A DNA stretch of 64,000 bases from Phoenix dactylifera (taxonomy: Eukaryota > Streptophyta > Magnoliopsida > Arecales > Arecaceae), in contig NC_052394.1 in NCBI RefSeq assembly GCF_009389715.1, positions 21,454,899-21,518,898 of the forward strand. Direction: 5' to 3'. A program made the translations under genes and the position numbers. The notes under the pieces are model-generated. The model ran no database searches. It saw nothing but the letters and a program-made list of their open reading frames with translations, and was not told where the DNA came from. Below are positions 25,475 to 36,399 of the stretch, one piece after another; the stretch's first letter is position 1, and every line of letters starts with the position of its first letter.

Positions 25475-28400
25475 TTAGGATCACGGACAGAGTATTCTCA
25501 CTGAGCTGGATATATATCCCCTTACATAATTCCGTATGCCTTCTCACCTTACAATTAATTCTAAATGTTTTACTGTGTGTCAAACAAGGTATGGACCTTG
25601 TAAAACAACATCAATCCAATGATATTTTAGAGTAGCTGTTGGGAAAATGCCATCATATTAATAATTAATCTTTGGGACAAGTCCCCTTACTGTAATTTTC
25701 TTTTTTTGCGGCTATTGTAACATGATGTCATGATTTCAGATACAAATTTATCTAAATGGAATAATGAAAATTTTAAACAATTAACGTTTGGAAATTGGCC
25801 AGGCCAAAACATAGTATTTGGAATGCAACTTCAGTTTGCTTTAAGTTGATGATGTAGTTAGAATTGAGGGGTAAGCTTTCCCCCATTGGTTGTAATATTC
25901 ACAGCATTCCATGTAGATTTTAAGTGCATTTATTTATATTTTATGTAATGGGGTTACCGATATATAAAAATTTGTGGATTATGCATGGTTTCAAGTTCCA
26001 ACTTCTGCTAGTTGGCATGCGCCACATTCTGCAAGTATCAGCATGACAGCTGTTATTTTGTAATATTTTTAGTATTTTTTTCAAAATTCTTTTGTCTCGA
26101 AATATGGCACTTGCGCCGGCATGCCTGGTGTCACCAGCAGCTGAATCCTTGTTATCCCGCATTTGTCAATATTTGGATGACATCGGTCAACATTAGGTTG
26201 TCCCGGATGAGTTTATTTAGTAGTAATGATTTTGCATGATCCATGCAGCCATGCTCCTTTGTAGAAAAGCAGCATAAGTATATCCAACTTCGTAATGATG
26301 TGTTGCGTATTTATTTCCTCCTTTAGAAACACCTTTGTGAATTCATTGCTTTTTGATAGGATTAAATGCCAAATGATGAATATCATGGAGTTTGAAAGAC
26401 CTTTGTTTTGTGATTTAGGCTTTAATTTGATAGTGGAACTGCAGTCATGAGATAAGAGATGCAATAATTCATCCCATTGATTGTTGGTGCTATGTTGAAT
26501 CATATGCTTTAATTATCATTGATTTGAAGATTTATAGGTTGGAAAAATAGAGTTACAGAGAATTTGTAGATCCTTGTGTAACATTCTTTTTGTTGCTTTG
26601 ATTTGAAAATCTGGGAGAACAGAATTGCTGTAATTGCTAATGAGAATGTATATGCTGAACCTTCTCTTGTGTGTTGCTTATCAACTCGATCATTGTTATG
26701 ACCATTTATTCATGCATTAATTCATATGCTTTCCTCTTTCAAATGTGTAGAAGTCAGTATATGTTGAGGTCAGCTTGCAGTGAACTAGAAAAGATATATA
26801 GAGAGAGATATATTTTTTAGGTGAAGGGTGTATGTAGCACTAACAGATAATTATGTTCTTAAGATATCTGCAAGTACATTCTGGATGACTTCAGTGAGAG
26901 AGCGATACACAGAATTTCGATGGGAAAGATGACAGAGAGATCAATCAAGATTTGGGTGAAAATGGTGAGAAATTTAAAAAAGAAGGTACTCTTCATACTA
27001 TTTTAGCATCCTAAAAATGGCGCACAATATACGAGCATCGTTGGTGAAGTATGCATGGTAAAAGTTGCTTTGTCGAGTTTGTGCCTCTCTTTTGCTCGCT
27101 AACATGGTAAAAGAAGTTGATAGACTGGTCACCATTTGCTTGCCCTTTGCTGTATTATTAAGGAAAGAGGGAGATCTACTGGATATAGGCTTTCTTGAAT
27201 GGTATGTGAATGTACTGGGATGATTATTGTTGTCAAAATGATTTCTGGTAAGCTGGATTTTGACCCAAAATCTTGCAGTTATATTTGTTCATTGCCAATC
27301 ATAAAGTTGGGCAATGGCAGGAAGAGGAAAGGTGGTTGAGGGGGTGCAAGACCCCGACGCTGAGAAGAACCAGGAGCCTGTCTGGATGAAGAGCCAACTC
27401 TTAAAAGACTCCATCGTCACAAAGAAGTGAGAATCTGGCAGTGTTATGCAGCACGCTTCATGGTGACTTGGCTCAGAATCTGGTCATGACACTGCAATGT
27501 TCTGACGATTTCGGTCTTGAGACCCACAGCTATAGCCATCCCCCTCTGTGGCAAAGTGGTAAGCAAGTTAAAGGAAATTCTTGACAAATTATGACATCAG
27601 AGGATTTGCTTAAATCAAAATGAAAATTCTTATTGTTCTAGTTTCCTAATCTCCTTGCCAGGAAACCAGATATTGATGCCTCAAGAGTAAGGTTTTGGCA
27701 GGCTATTGCTTGCACATAAGCTTTTTATGTCCAATTTTCAGGTTGTAAATTTCGAGATTCTAGATCTCAGTTCAGAGGAGTAATTTCAACTCTTGTGTGT
27801 TGGTTTTAAAATCAGCTAGTTCTTTTACAAATTTCTCTGGCTGTTCAGGCTTGGATCGGTGCGGCCGGGTTATATTGAAGGGGTGTGTTCCTATACTTGC
27901 TTTTTCCAAGTCGACTTCTCTTTTTTTTTAAACCATAGGTCACGGTTCTCTTTTTTAAACCTACGCTGCTTGTGCTCAGCTTATTTTCAAGCAAACGAGC
28001 TCAGCTGAGCCCGAGGCTCCGAGCTACTCATGGATGGCTTGGTTCTTTTTCATGGGTTATTTGAACTTCAAGGGGACTTCCTTGTCCCATTTCAACAAAG
28101 TTTGGGTGGAGAGCATCTAGGTGTACTTTACCTCATCCTGGAGCGAAGGATGATGTTTCATGGTGGCATAGTACTTTGATCGCAGCGTAAATGTTGTAAA
28201 TGCTTATGCTTCAGATGGACCTGAGCATGATGCTGATTTCTAAATTTAAATCGCCAATCAGCGGATAGATTGGACTGTGGGTGGTCGATGTTTTTGATGG
28301 AACCTGGAATCCCTGGGATAAACCATTTTTCGAATTCCATTAATGGCTTTCAAATGAGTCAACAAACACGTGGCGATTGGGCAACTCTTTTCAACTCTTT

Positions 28401-31013
28401 TCAACAAACACGTGGCGATTTCATTCATGTCGACGAGCACAACCTTGGTTTCATGCGCCAATAATGAATGTTGCTTTAACTTGACGCAAACAAACACGCA
28501 CCATAAAGGGAGTCCACAAGAGGAAGCACGTAGCTTATACCTACAAGGTTAAAAGTAAAAATTTTATAAAAATAATAAATGTAGCCCAAATGAGATTGGT
28601 GAGATAGATGTATTATAATACGACAAGTAATAGAATATAAAAAAAATTATTTCGTAAGAAAATAGAAATAACACTAATAGATGATAATTAAGAGAGACGT
28701 GGTTCGAAAATGTACAATATAGATTAAGGAATGCACTAACATGAAGAAATAATTATATATATATATATATAAAGAGAAGTAGAATAGACTGAATGTCATG
28801 TAAAATAAATAGTCGGAAAGGATTTAACATCTCTACATGATCCTAAACAAAGCAGAACAGAGAAAAAAAAGATTCATAAAATCAACCTTAACTAGTTTGT
28901 GATCAAGTCTTAGTTGAATTAAGTTGAGTTATTGCCGGATATAAATTTTTTTTTTTTTGTGGCAGGCTAGATTAAAAAAAAAAAAACTCTTGGAATTAGA
29001 ACTGCTCAAAACTGATTTTATATCTCTAACAGAAAATAAAACCAACATTGCTGATTGTGAACTAGGGCGAAATGTTTAAGGTGATAATAAATGTACGTCC
29101 CATGTAAGTGAAAAATATGCACATGGGCCTTGAATTATTGTGCTAGTTTTTGCAGACTCAAAAACAAATTTAGTTGAGGTCCACCAACCACGGGCCCTAC
29201 GAGGCGGCCGACACTTAGTGGGTTTATGTGAAACCACATGATCAAAAAGCATTTCCCAATAGTGTCTACTTTTATCTATTTTACTTTCTAAAATATTATT
29301 TTCTACTTCTAAATAAGGTATCAAGCGAATGCATGAAATACTTTATTAATTATTACTAATTCATCATAGTAGAGTGTTGTTGAGAGATTTCCAACTTTAC
29401 TTTTCAAGTGCTTGCCTAATATTCAAACGTAACCCAGTATCATTTGATGACAACAACAGCCATGCATAACATTGTAAATCAACTATTATGGATCGATGTT
29501 GGTTTGGTATGGTTGTGGAAAAAAAAATAGTTAGCCATCTAATGGGGAGAATATTGGCCATCTTGATCTTGGATTGTCTTGAGGTTCCTGACTTTAGTTT
29601 TGTCCGAGGTGAATGACCTCAATATTGGCTAGGATGTTATTATAGTCGGGCCAACCATAGAGTAACACTAAGAATCACTAAATAAGCTACAGTTATGATC
29701 TCAGCAATGATTACGCCAACTCAGCCGTAAATACACAATCGACACAATTATTGCCATGTGCACATCACAAGGAGCTATTATTATGCAATTAACAGGCGAT
29801 ATCAGTTGTTGTCATGCAATTATTGCACTTCTATGACCTTATCCTATATACAAATGACCGGAAAGATTCTCAGATAAGCACACTTGAACTTTCTGCCACT
29901 TTTATTCTCTCTCATTCTTTCATTGTCGTTTTAAAATTTTATTGACTTAAGCTTTGGAGAGTCCTTCATCGAAAATCTTCTGGCAAATAAATTTCTTTAT
30001 AGGTCAAGCTCGCATTTTGAAAATATGTCGATAGCTTTTCAGCATCCTAAAGTCTTTTATCGATTTTAGGCCGTCCTACTTTCCACCTAGGTATTAGCCG
30101 ATTTTAATCGATCTCGTGCAGGACCACAGCTTGGATTCTAGATGCAACTGTATCCATAAACCACGTTGGAAGCTGAAGCAAACACACTCCGGGAGTCCGA
30201 GCTGCAAATGAGCATCACATGAGGAGGTTCATGATTACTACTTGTTGGAAAGGAAGGTCTATTTCTCCATGACAAGGATCCATCACTGGTCGGCTCTATT
30301 GGAGCTTCTTTTCTTGTCCTATGTGGCATTTGAGACTGGTGCAATTTAAAGACGTAGGTGAGTGTCCGCTGGGATCAACCGTTCTAGATTGTTAGATATC
30401 ACCGCAGCAATGAGAAGTGGAGTGGTGATAATTAGCTTGTATATTTAGTTTGACAAATGGAGCCTTTGAACCTATCAATTTTAAAATATAGAATATAATT
30501 TGATATCGTTGCATTTAAATGGTTCTAAAAATAAAAAATTTAGTCGATATCATCAGATATAAAATTAATATAAATCATATTTATATTAAAGGGATAAATT
30601 AAATTAAAAAGGGCAGGGCGAGAAAAAAAAGAAAAAAGAAAATAAGGAGGCGAGAATAATTATTACTTATTAAAGGAGCCGCCATAGGGCGGCGGAGGAG
30701 AGCCGTTTAGACAACCGGGTCGGACCGGAGCCAAACGGACGGTTCAGATAACCAAACGTCTCTCTCCTCTTTTCATCCCAGTCGTCTCCTCCTTCCTCTC
30801 TTCTCCAGCGTCCGATCCCCTTTTCACCTCTCTCCAGCCCTCCCCCAAATCCCATCCCATCTCTCTCGCTCTCTCTCTTTCCGCGCTGCGCGCGCGCCAA
30901 ATACAAATCTCCCCCAACCAATCCAAACGCTCGGATCTCAGGTAACGAACGACGCCTCCCTCCTATTTCTTTAGGGTTTCTCCGGCTGGTAGGGTTGACG
31001 GTGATCTGCGGCG
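25475..31013. other. Intergenic DNA upstream of NF-YB
   Basis: No gene is supported. Contents include short direct repeats (aacaaacacgtggcgatt at about 28363 and 28404), an (AT)n run at 28754-28772, and poly-A/T runs near 28950-28985. A 38-codon ORF at 27314-27430 has no support beyond being open. From about 30670 the sequence turns C-rich with CT-rich tracts (30755-30880), as expected for a core promoter and 5' UTR of the NF-YB gene. I could not place a TATA box with confidence. Confidence 0.4.
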
Positions 31014-31178
31014 ATGTGGACCATGGATCCAGGGTTTTCCGGCCGATGGCGGAGGCACCGGCGAGCCCCGGCGGCGGCGGTGGAGGAAGCCACGATAGCG
31101 GCGGCGAGCAGAGCCCCCGATCCACCGTCCGCGAGCAGGATCGCTTCCTCCCCATCGCCAACATCAGCCGCATCATGA
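31014..31178 (+). promoter_or_regulatory. Upstream ORF overlapping the NF-YB start
   Basis: ATG 31014 opens a 54-codon frame that passes through the NF-YB ATG (31046) in another frame and stops at TGA 31176-31178; a second in-frame ATG is at 31023. Ribosomes starting there would bypass the main start. If the transcript begins upstream of 31014, this would lower NF-YB translation. The transcript start is not known. Confidence 0.45.
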
Positions 31179-34151
31179 AGAAGGCCCTCCCCGCCAACGC
31201 CAAGATCGCCAAGGACGCCAAGGAGACCGTCCAGGAGTGCGTCTCCGAGTTCATCAGCTTCATTACCAGCGAGTTCAGATCTTTCTTCCCCCCCCAACAC
31301 ACACACAGACCCACCTCTTCCTCTTTCTATATGTCTCTCATATGCTATAATTTCTTGCAATTAATTTTTTGTTTGTTTGTTTTTGTATTGATTAAATGAT
31401 TGGGTGATGCAGAGCGAGCGATAAGTGCCAGAGGGAGAAGAGGAAGACGATCAATGGCGATGATTTGCTCTGGGCGATGGCGACGTTGGGATTCGAAGAT
31501 TACATCGAGCCGCTGAAGTTGTACCTACAGAAATATAGAGAGGTATTTCTTTGATTATGATTTTCTCTCTTTTTTTTTGGGTAATATTTTTGTTGATAAT
31601 TTCGTTTAGGAAATATCTAGGTTCATTATCAGCCAAGATTTGTGAGGTTTCGTTGGGTTTCTAGTGCTCTATTTGATCTTCGTTGGGCTAATAAAGGCTT
31701 TGTTTGTTTTCTGTTCTTGTTGCATGGATTTGGGGGCGGATATGATATTCTAGATGGAGGTAATAACTTTCTCTTTTTCTGATTCATATGCCATTTGTCT
31801 GTTTACTTTATTCCATTAGAATGTTTTTGAAGGTATAAAACGAAATCTGAATTCATATACTTTAAATGTATATTTCTATTAATCTTTTCTGATGCCAATG
31901 GCTAAAAATTCATTGTTTTTTTATCCAACACGGACTCAAGCCTATATATCTGATTTTCCAGATTGGTTTTATCAAATTGATGAGCTACGAGTTGATCTTT
32001 TCATCTTTTTTTTCTTCTGCAAGCTTGTATTTGATTCTTGTACACATATGTTCACATCAAACGTGAAGGTGTCATCCTATCCATGTGATGTTATCTGTGC
32101 ATGTGGGAGGCTGGGAGTTGCTAAGTAAAGAAAAGTGGGAGGGGTTCAAGGAGGCAATTACTTCCCAACTCTTTTTGCAATCAGGTTTCCATTTATAAAG
32201 GTTTTAGTGATACCATGAAAATTGGGATGCAGAATCCCTACACCCTCTGAGCCTTCCAGCTTCATCTTCCAAACATTCTCACTTGGTTGATATAACCTGG
32301 TTGGTTGGTTGGTCACTTAGTATTGCTAAGGTTTCGTATCTATTTATACCAGAAATGGATATCAATTTCAATGATTATTTGTGTCAGAATTTGCTTCAAT
32401 GTAGGCAGTTAGGACTATCATATGTATCCTTTATAGGGGTCTATATTTGAACATGAGATAATTTTGAGTAATTTTGACAGGGTGATAGTAAGTTATCTGC
32501 AAAAGGTGGAGACAGCTCTGCTAGGACAGATGCAGCAGGCCCTCAAGCTGGAAATCAACCTGGTACAAGTACCCAAGGGGTATCAGTTATTCTCTGAATT
32601 CCTTACTTTCTGGAAGATTTCATTATCTTCATTTGATACTTCTCAAATTTGACTTGTATGTGAAATCAGCAGATGGGTCAACAAGGATCTTTTACTCAAG
32701 GAATGAACTATATGCAACCTCAGGTATTCTGTATTAATTCTTTCTCTTCATTAATTCTATGGTGGAAGCCCTAGATAATCTTGCATTCTGCAACTTATAA
32801 ATATTTGTAGACAACTTACATTAATATTATGGAGCCATAATAAGGGTAAGAATAAGATGTTAACCTTGTGCTTCTGTTGTAGATAATATGCTGATAATTA
32901 AGTTTTCTGAATAATTTTCAGTTTTTTGAATACTTTCACATGAATAAAATTTGTTTCTTGACAGTGTATCTCGCACAAGTAGGAGAGGAAAATGGATAGT
33001 CATGAAGTTGATGGGATATGTGTTACATGGAAAAAATGATGTATTGTGACAGGAGTGTCAAACATATGAGTCCTGTGATCGTGGGACTTCAGATAAGTCT
33101 CATAAATTTGTCTATTTTGGAATTTCTTTTAAGAAAAGGTGTGCCAGAGGTCAATGAAGATAAAGAACTAGGGAGCATTGTAATTACAAGAGCTATGCTA
33201 GTATGAACAATGTTGTGGTCTGTATATAATTGGTGGTAGGTTCATATCCATTGCAGTTTAAACTTTACACTGGATGAAGCAAATCTAATAGCTTCTAAGC
33301 TTACGTCTAAAGCTTGCTATAATCACACTCATAATAGTCTGATTTAAGTAGGAGGGATTCCTCTGAATTGTTATATTTGGTAGTACTAGAAATAACCAAT
33401 TCTGGCTCTGTACTTGACCATCAGTTAATTTTTCCTCCCGCAACTTCATTACCGCCTTCAACACCTCACTCCCTCATGTTTGCTATTTTTGTAAACTCCA
33501 TGTTCAATCGATTATAGCCATTCTACTCGAGCTTCTCTGAAGTAGGATTCCTCACGTTATTCTATGTAGTAGTGTTGATCTGGTATTCTTTAGATACATC
33601 CTTGTTAAAAAAAATTATCATTTAGAAGATGTTCTTTATTATTTTTTTAGTCTTGAATTGCTATTAGGATGTGTAGATGCATTTCTTGCATAAACTGCCG
33701 TATCCACTAAATTGATCGTAGATATGCCTTGGGAAATTGTAATATAAACTTGATCATTAAAGAAGGTAATCTTTCTGCTGCTACATTGATTTTTTTATGC
33801 TATTTCTATCAATAGTTCTCAATGTGGTTGGGCTTGTATGTTATAAAGCAACCTCTATGTCGATATAATCAGCCTTCCATACAGAAATTTGTTTAACCTT
33901 TAGATATATGTGAGTTCCATTTCTATTCTTAGTTAACTATGTATATATTGAATGGTCACGAAACTGTTGATCATATTCCCCCAATAAATAGTTGTTTATC
34001 TTCTAAAGATCCTTATTTTGCGAGAGGCAGCACTTTTCTCCATCTTTTCAATACACATAATTCATCTGGTTTCCTATGAGTTTGTCAGTCCGCTGATATT
34101 AGTGTGGATATTTCTCTTTTCCAGATCCATAATGGGGATATCTCAAGCTGA
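31046..34151 (+). CDS. NF-YB: Nuclear transcription factor Y subunit B (non-LEC1 type)
   Basis: NF-YB pairs with NF-YC through histone folds and, with NF-YA, binds CCAAT boxes in the nucleus. Exons are 31046-31272, 31413-31542, a 6-nt microexon 31754-31759, 32481-32579, 32673-32723 and 34125-34151, encoding 179 residues. The histone-fold core starts at [20 protein letters not shown] (about residue 28) and ends at [10 protein letters not shown] (about 119), with [20 protein letters not shown] in the middle. IAKDAKE has Lys where LEC1-type proteins have Asp, so it is a non-LEC1 NF-YB. The C-terminal ending [14 protein letters not shown] resembles grass NF-YB tails (QPQYHNGDVSN type), which is why I chose the distant last exon. 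ATG 31046 was chosen because upstream ATGs are out of frame. An alternative last exon (32965-32982, CISHK stop) is possible. Confidence 0.93.
31754..31759 (+). other. NF-YB: 6-nt microexon ATGGAG of NF-YB
   Basis: The sequence tattctag/ATGGAG/gtaataac lies between exon 2 (ending ...KYRE at 31542) and the exon starting [10 protein letters not shown] at 32481. Including it gives KYREMEGDSKLS, matching the KYREMEGD string that is standard in plant NF-YB proteins. Skipping it would keep the frame but lose Met-Glu. The flanking introns are 211 and 721 bp. Confidence 0.85.
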
Positions 34152-35890
34152 ATGATTATTGGCCTATTTCTGCTAGCTGTTCTCTATTTCAGGTAATAAC
34201 TCTTCCTGGTTGGACCTCTGCATTATGTGGAGGTTCTTTGAATATCTTTTCTCATCCAGGAATTAGTTCTTGCTGATCAGCATTTGTATTGTGCCACTAT
34301 ACATGAGCACTTCTCATCCAGTGCTTAGAATGGTGCTGCAATGAGTACATTATAGATCATTTAAGAAAATGAACCACAGGAGTAGAAGAAATATGTCATG
34401 GAGTCAACAGCCTGTTCTATGACATATGCAAATAAATCAAAAGAATTGCTTTGCTTCGGGTTTGGATAGCTCAAGAAACCAAATAATGTTGGTTGTGACC
34501 AAAGAGGTTTCCTTACCTATCTGAAGGAAATCTTTGATATGTGGAAAAATGTAAGGAAATAAACTCTCCAGTGGTTTATTCAAAACTAGCCCCAGATAGG
34601 CAGGATAAGACCTTTTATTCTGGTTATAATCTTCTGTAATTTTAAGGTTTCATTTATTTGTGAAAAAATGGCTGAATGGGTTACTTGCACTATAGTTTTT
34701 ACAGTGACAAATACTCTGGCAAAAGCTTCAAACCTTGATAAGAGGAATGATCAATTTGACAAGAACAGTAAAAGAAATTAATACATGTCATTATCACTCA
34801 GTATGATCAGGGTCAGTATCACTCAGTATGATCAGGCAGTGAAGTGCAGTGAGAAATAAAATTCACTTGCTTTGATTTATGCCTGATAAAGAAACTAAAC
34901 TGGCGATGTAGGTTTTGAATAAGCTGACCTGGTACAATAGGCTAACCTAACTCTGAGTCTCAGACCAATCTGAACTCAGTTTTGACTGTGTAATTTAGTT
35001 AGGGTCTAGCATTCTGATTTGAGTTTAGTTACAGCATTGACTTGTTTTTGTGACTTTGTTGTAAATAGTCAGAATAGGCAGTACCAATTCTGGTAGGATT
35101 CTGTTAAGTCAAGTCATGTCTGGCCAGAGCCAAACATCCTACTATCCTTCTCACCATGCCACCTCCCCCTTCCCCTGCGAAAAAAAGGAAAAAAGGAAAA
35201 AGGAAAAAAAAAATAAAAAGAGGTTGCTTCTTACAAAAATACATAGTGGGTTTACGAACTCGTTACTTCATTATTGACCAATTATGGTTTTTATTCTATC
35301 AAAACCACCTTTACTCGAGCCATTATTACTGACTGCTATAATTGCCTTTTGCCTTTAGACTTGCATTGCAGACTTTCACCCACTGCAAATTTGTTTGTTT
35401 AAGAGGGCTAGCATGAAACCCTACTTGACCCTACCAATTGCCTTCTAGGAATTTACCATAAGCATAACCATCAAGGCTTTTCCTAACTATTTGGGATCAG
35501 CTTTATGAATCCTTATTTGCTAAGATCTTGATGTGAATATATTAGACAATTCAGATAATTTAGCTAAAATTTTTCATGGTTGCTACCTTTGCAAGAGGAA
35601 GAATCATTCTCAAATTTTTGAAGAATTGAGTTCATAAAGTATTCATTCAAACTTTGTGGGGAAATTTTTTAATTGGCTCGCCCATATTATATTTTGCATA
35701 AATTTTTATGAAGATGCATAAAAGGGAGGTAGATTTATCACTGATGCCAAGTTTGGTGGACAAAAGTTTAGATAGCTGATAAAAATGATCATCTCCATTG
35801 CCTTTAAAAGTTTTGTTGCTGAAGAATAGAGTAGCATATTATTATTTCGAAAGTAGGTTCTTTTGCAGAGCAACTTCTTCTTGACCTTTT
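34152..35890. other. NF-YB 3' UTR and intergenic DNA
   Basis: No gene is seen. A 22-25 bp direct repeat (atcactcagtatgatcag) occurs at about 34794 and 34817. An A-rich run with GGAAAA units lies at about 35183-35220. The AT-rich sequence before 35891 shows no clear target-site duplication partner for the LTR element. Confidence 0.4.
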
Positions 35891-36386
35891 TGTCACGGAC
35901 CAATAGAATTTGCCCTATCAAAGCCTGTGTAGTGCTCGGACTATCTCCTTGTGGCTGAGTAAGCCTTTACTTCCTTTTAGGCAGACCTTCCATTGAAGCT
36001 GCAAGAGAGAGTGAGCAGAGAGTAAGAAGAAGATTTATATTACAAATAAGAAGAGTACAAAATACTTGGGATGTTTCCTCTCTTAGAGGAACTCTCTACT
36101 CTGAGGAGTTGGGTTGCAGATGAGGTCCTCTCCCCTTTATATGGACCTAAGCTAGGATCCAAAGTGGCCAGGACCGTGCCACTTGTCCTTCATATGTAGA
36201 TTAGAACTTGTCCTTCATATGTAGATTAGAACTTTTTGGATACAAGATATTTTCAAGCCACTAAAATATCTAAGAAATATCTAGAATATGGTTGAAATAT
36301 CTTCAGAGTTCCGAGGAACCCTGGAAGCTTCTAGAGTCTCCTAGGGTCTGAGGGAGTTCTTATAGTCCTTTGGTGAGGCCATGACG
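35891..36386 (-). repeat. 3' LTR of the gypsy element
   Basis: It shares with 40698-41133 the blocks agagtacaaaatacttggg, tttcctctctta, gaggagttgggttgcagatga, aagctaggatccaaag and aaaatatctaagaaatatc. It is longer than its partner partly because of an extra internal copy of a 26-bp unit (cttgtccttcatatgtagat... at about 36183-36234) and an additional segment near 36010-36045. Confidence 0.88.
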
Positions 36387-36399
36387 TTCTCCCCCACCT
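36387..36399 (-). other. Polypurine tract next to the 3' LTR
   Basis: Read on the minus strand, the bases just before the 3' LTR are AGGTGGGGGAGAA, a purine run in the position where plus-strand DNA synthesis is primed in LTR elements. Confidence 0.65.

Noticed and set aside
27314..27430. 38-codon ORF beginning MAGRGKVVEG
   Set aside because: It is short and open, but has no known homolog, promoter or splice context.
28363..28425. CRISPR-like short direct repeats
   Set aside because: There are only two copies of an 18-base word in plant intergenic DNA, with no array structure.
30670..31360. 214- and 129-codon minus-strand frames
   Set aside because: They are antisense to the NF-YB first exon and CT-rich leader; their length comes from GC-rich codon bias of the real gene.
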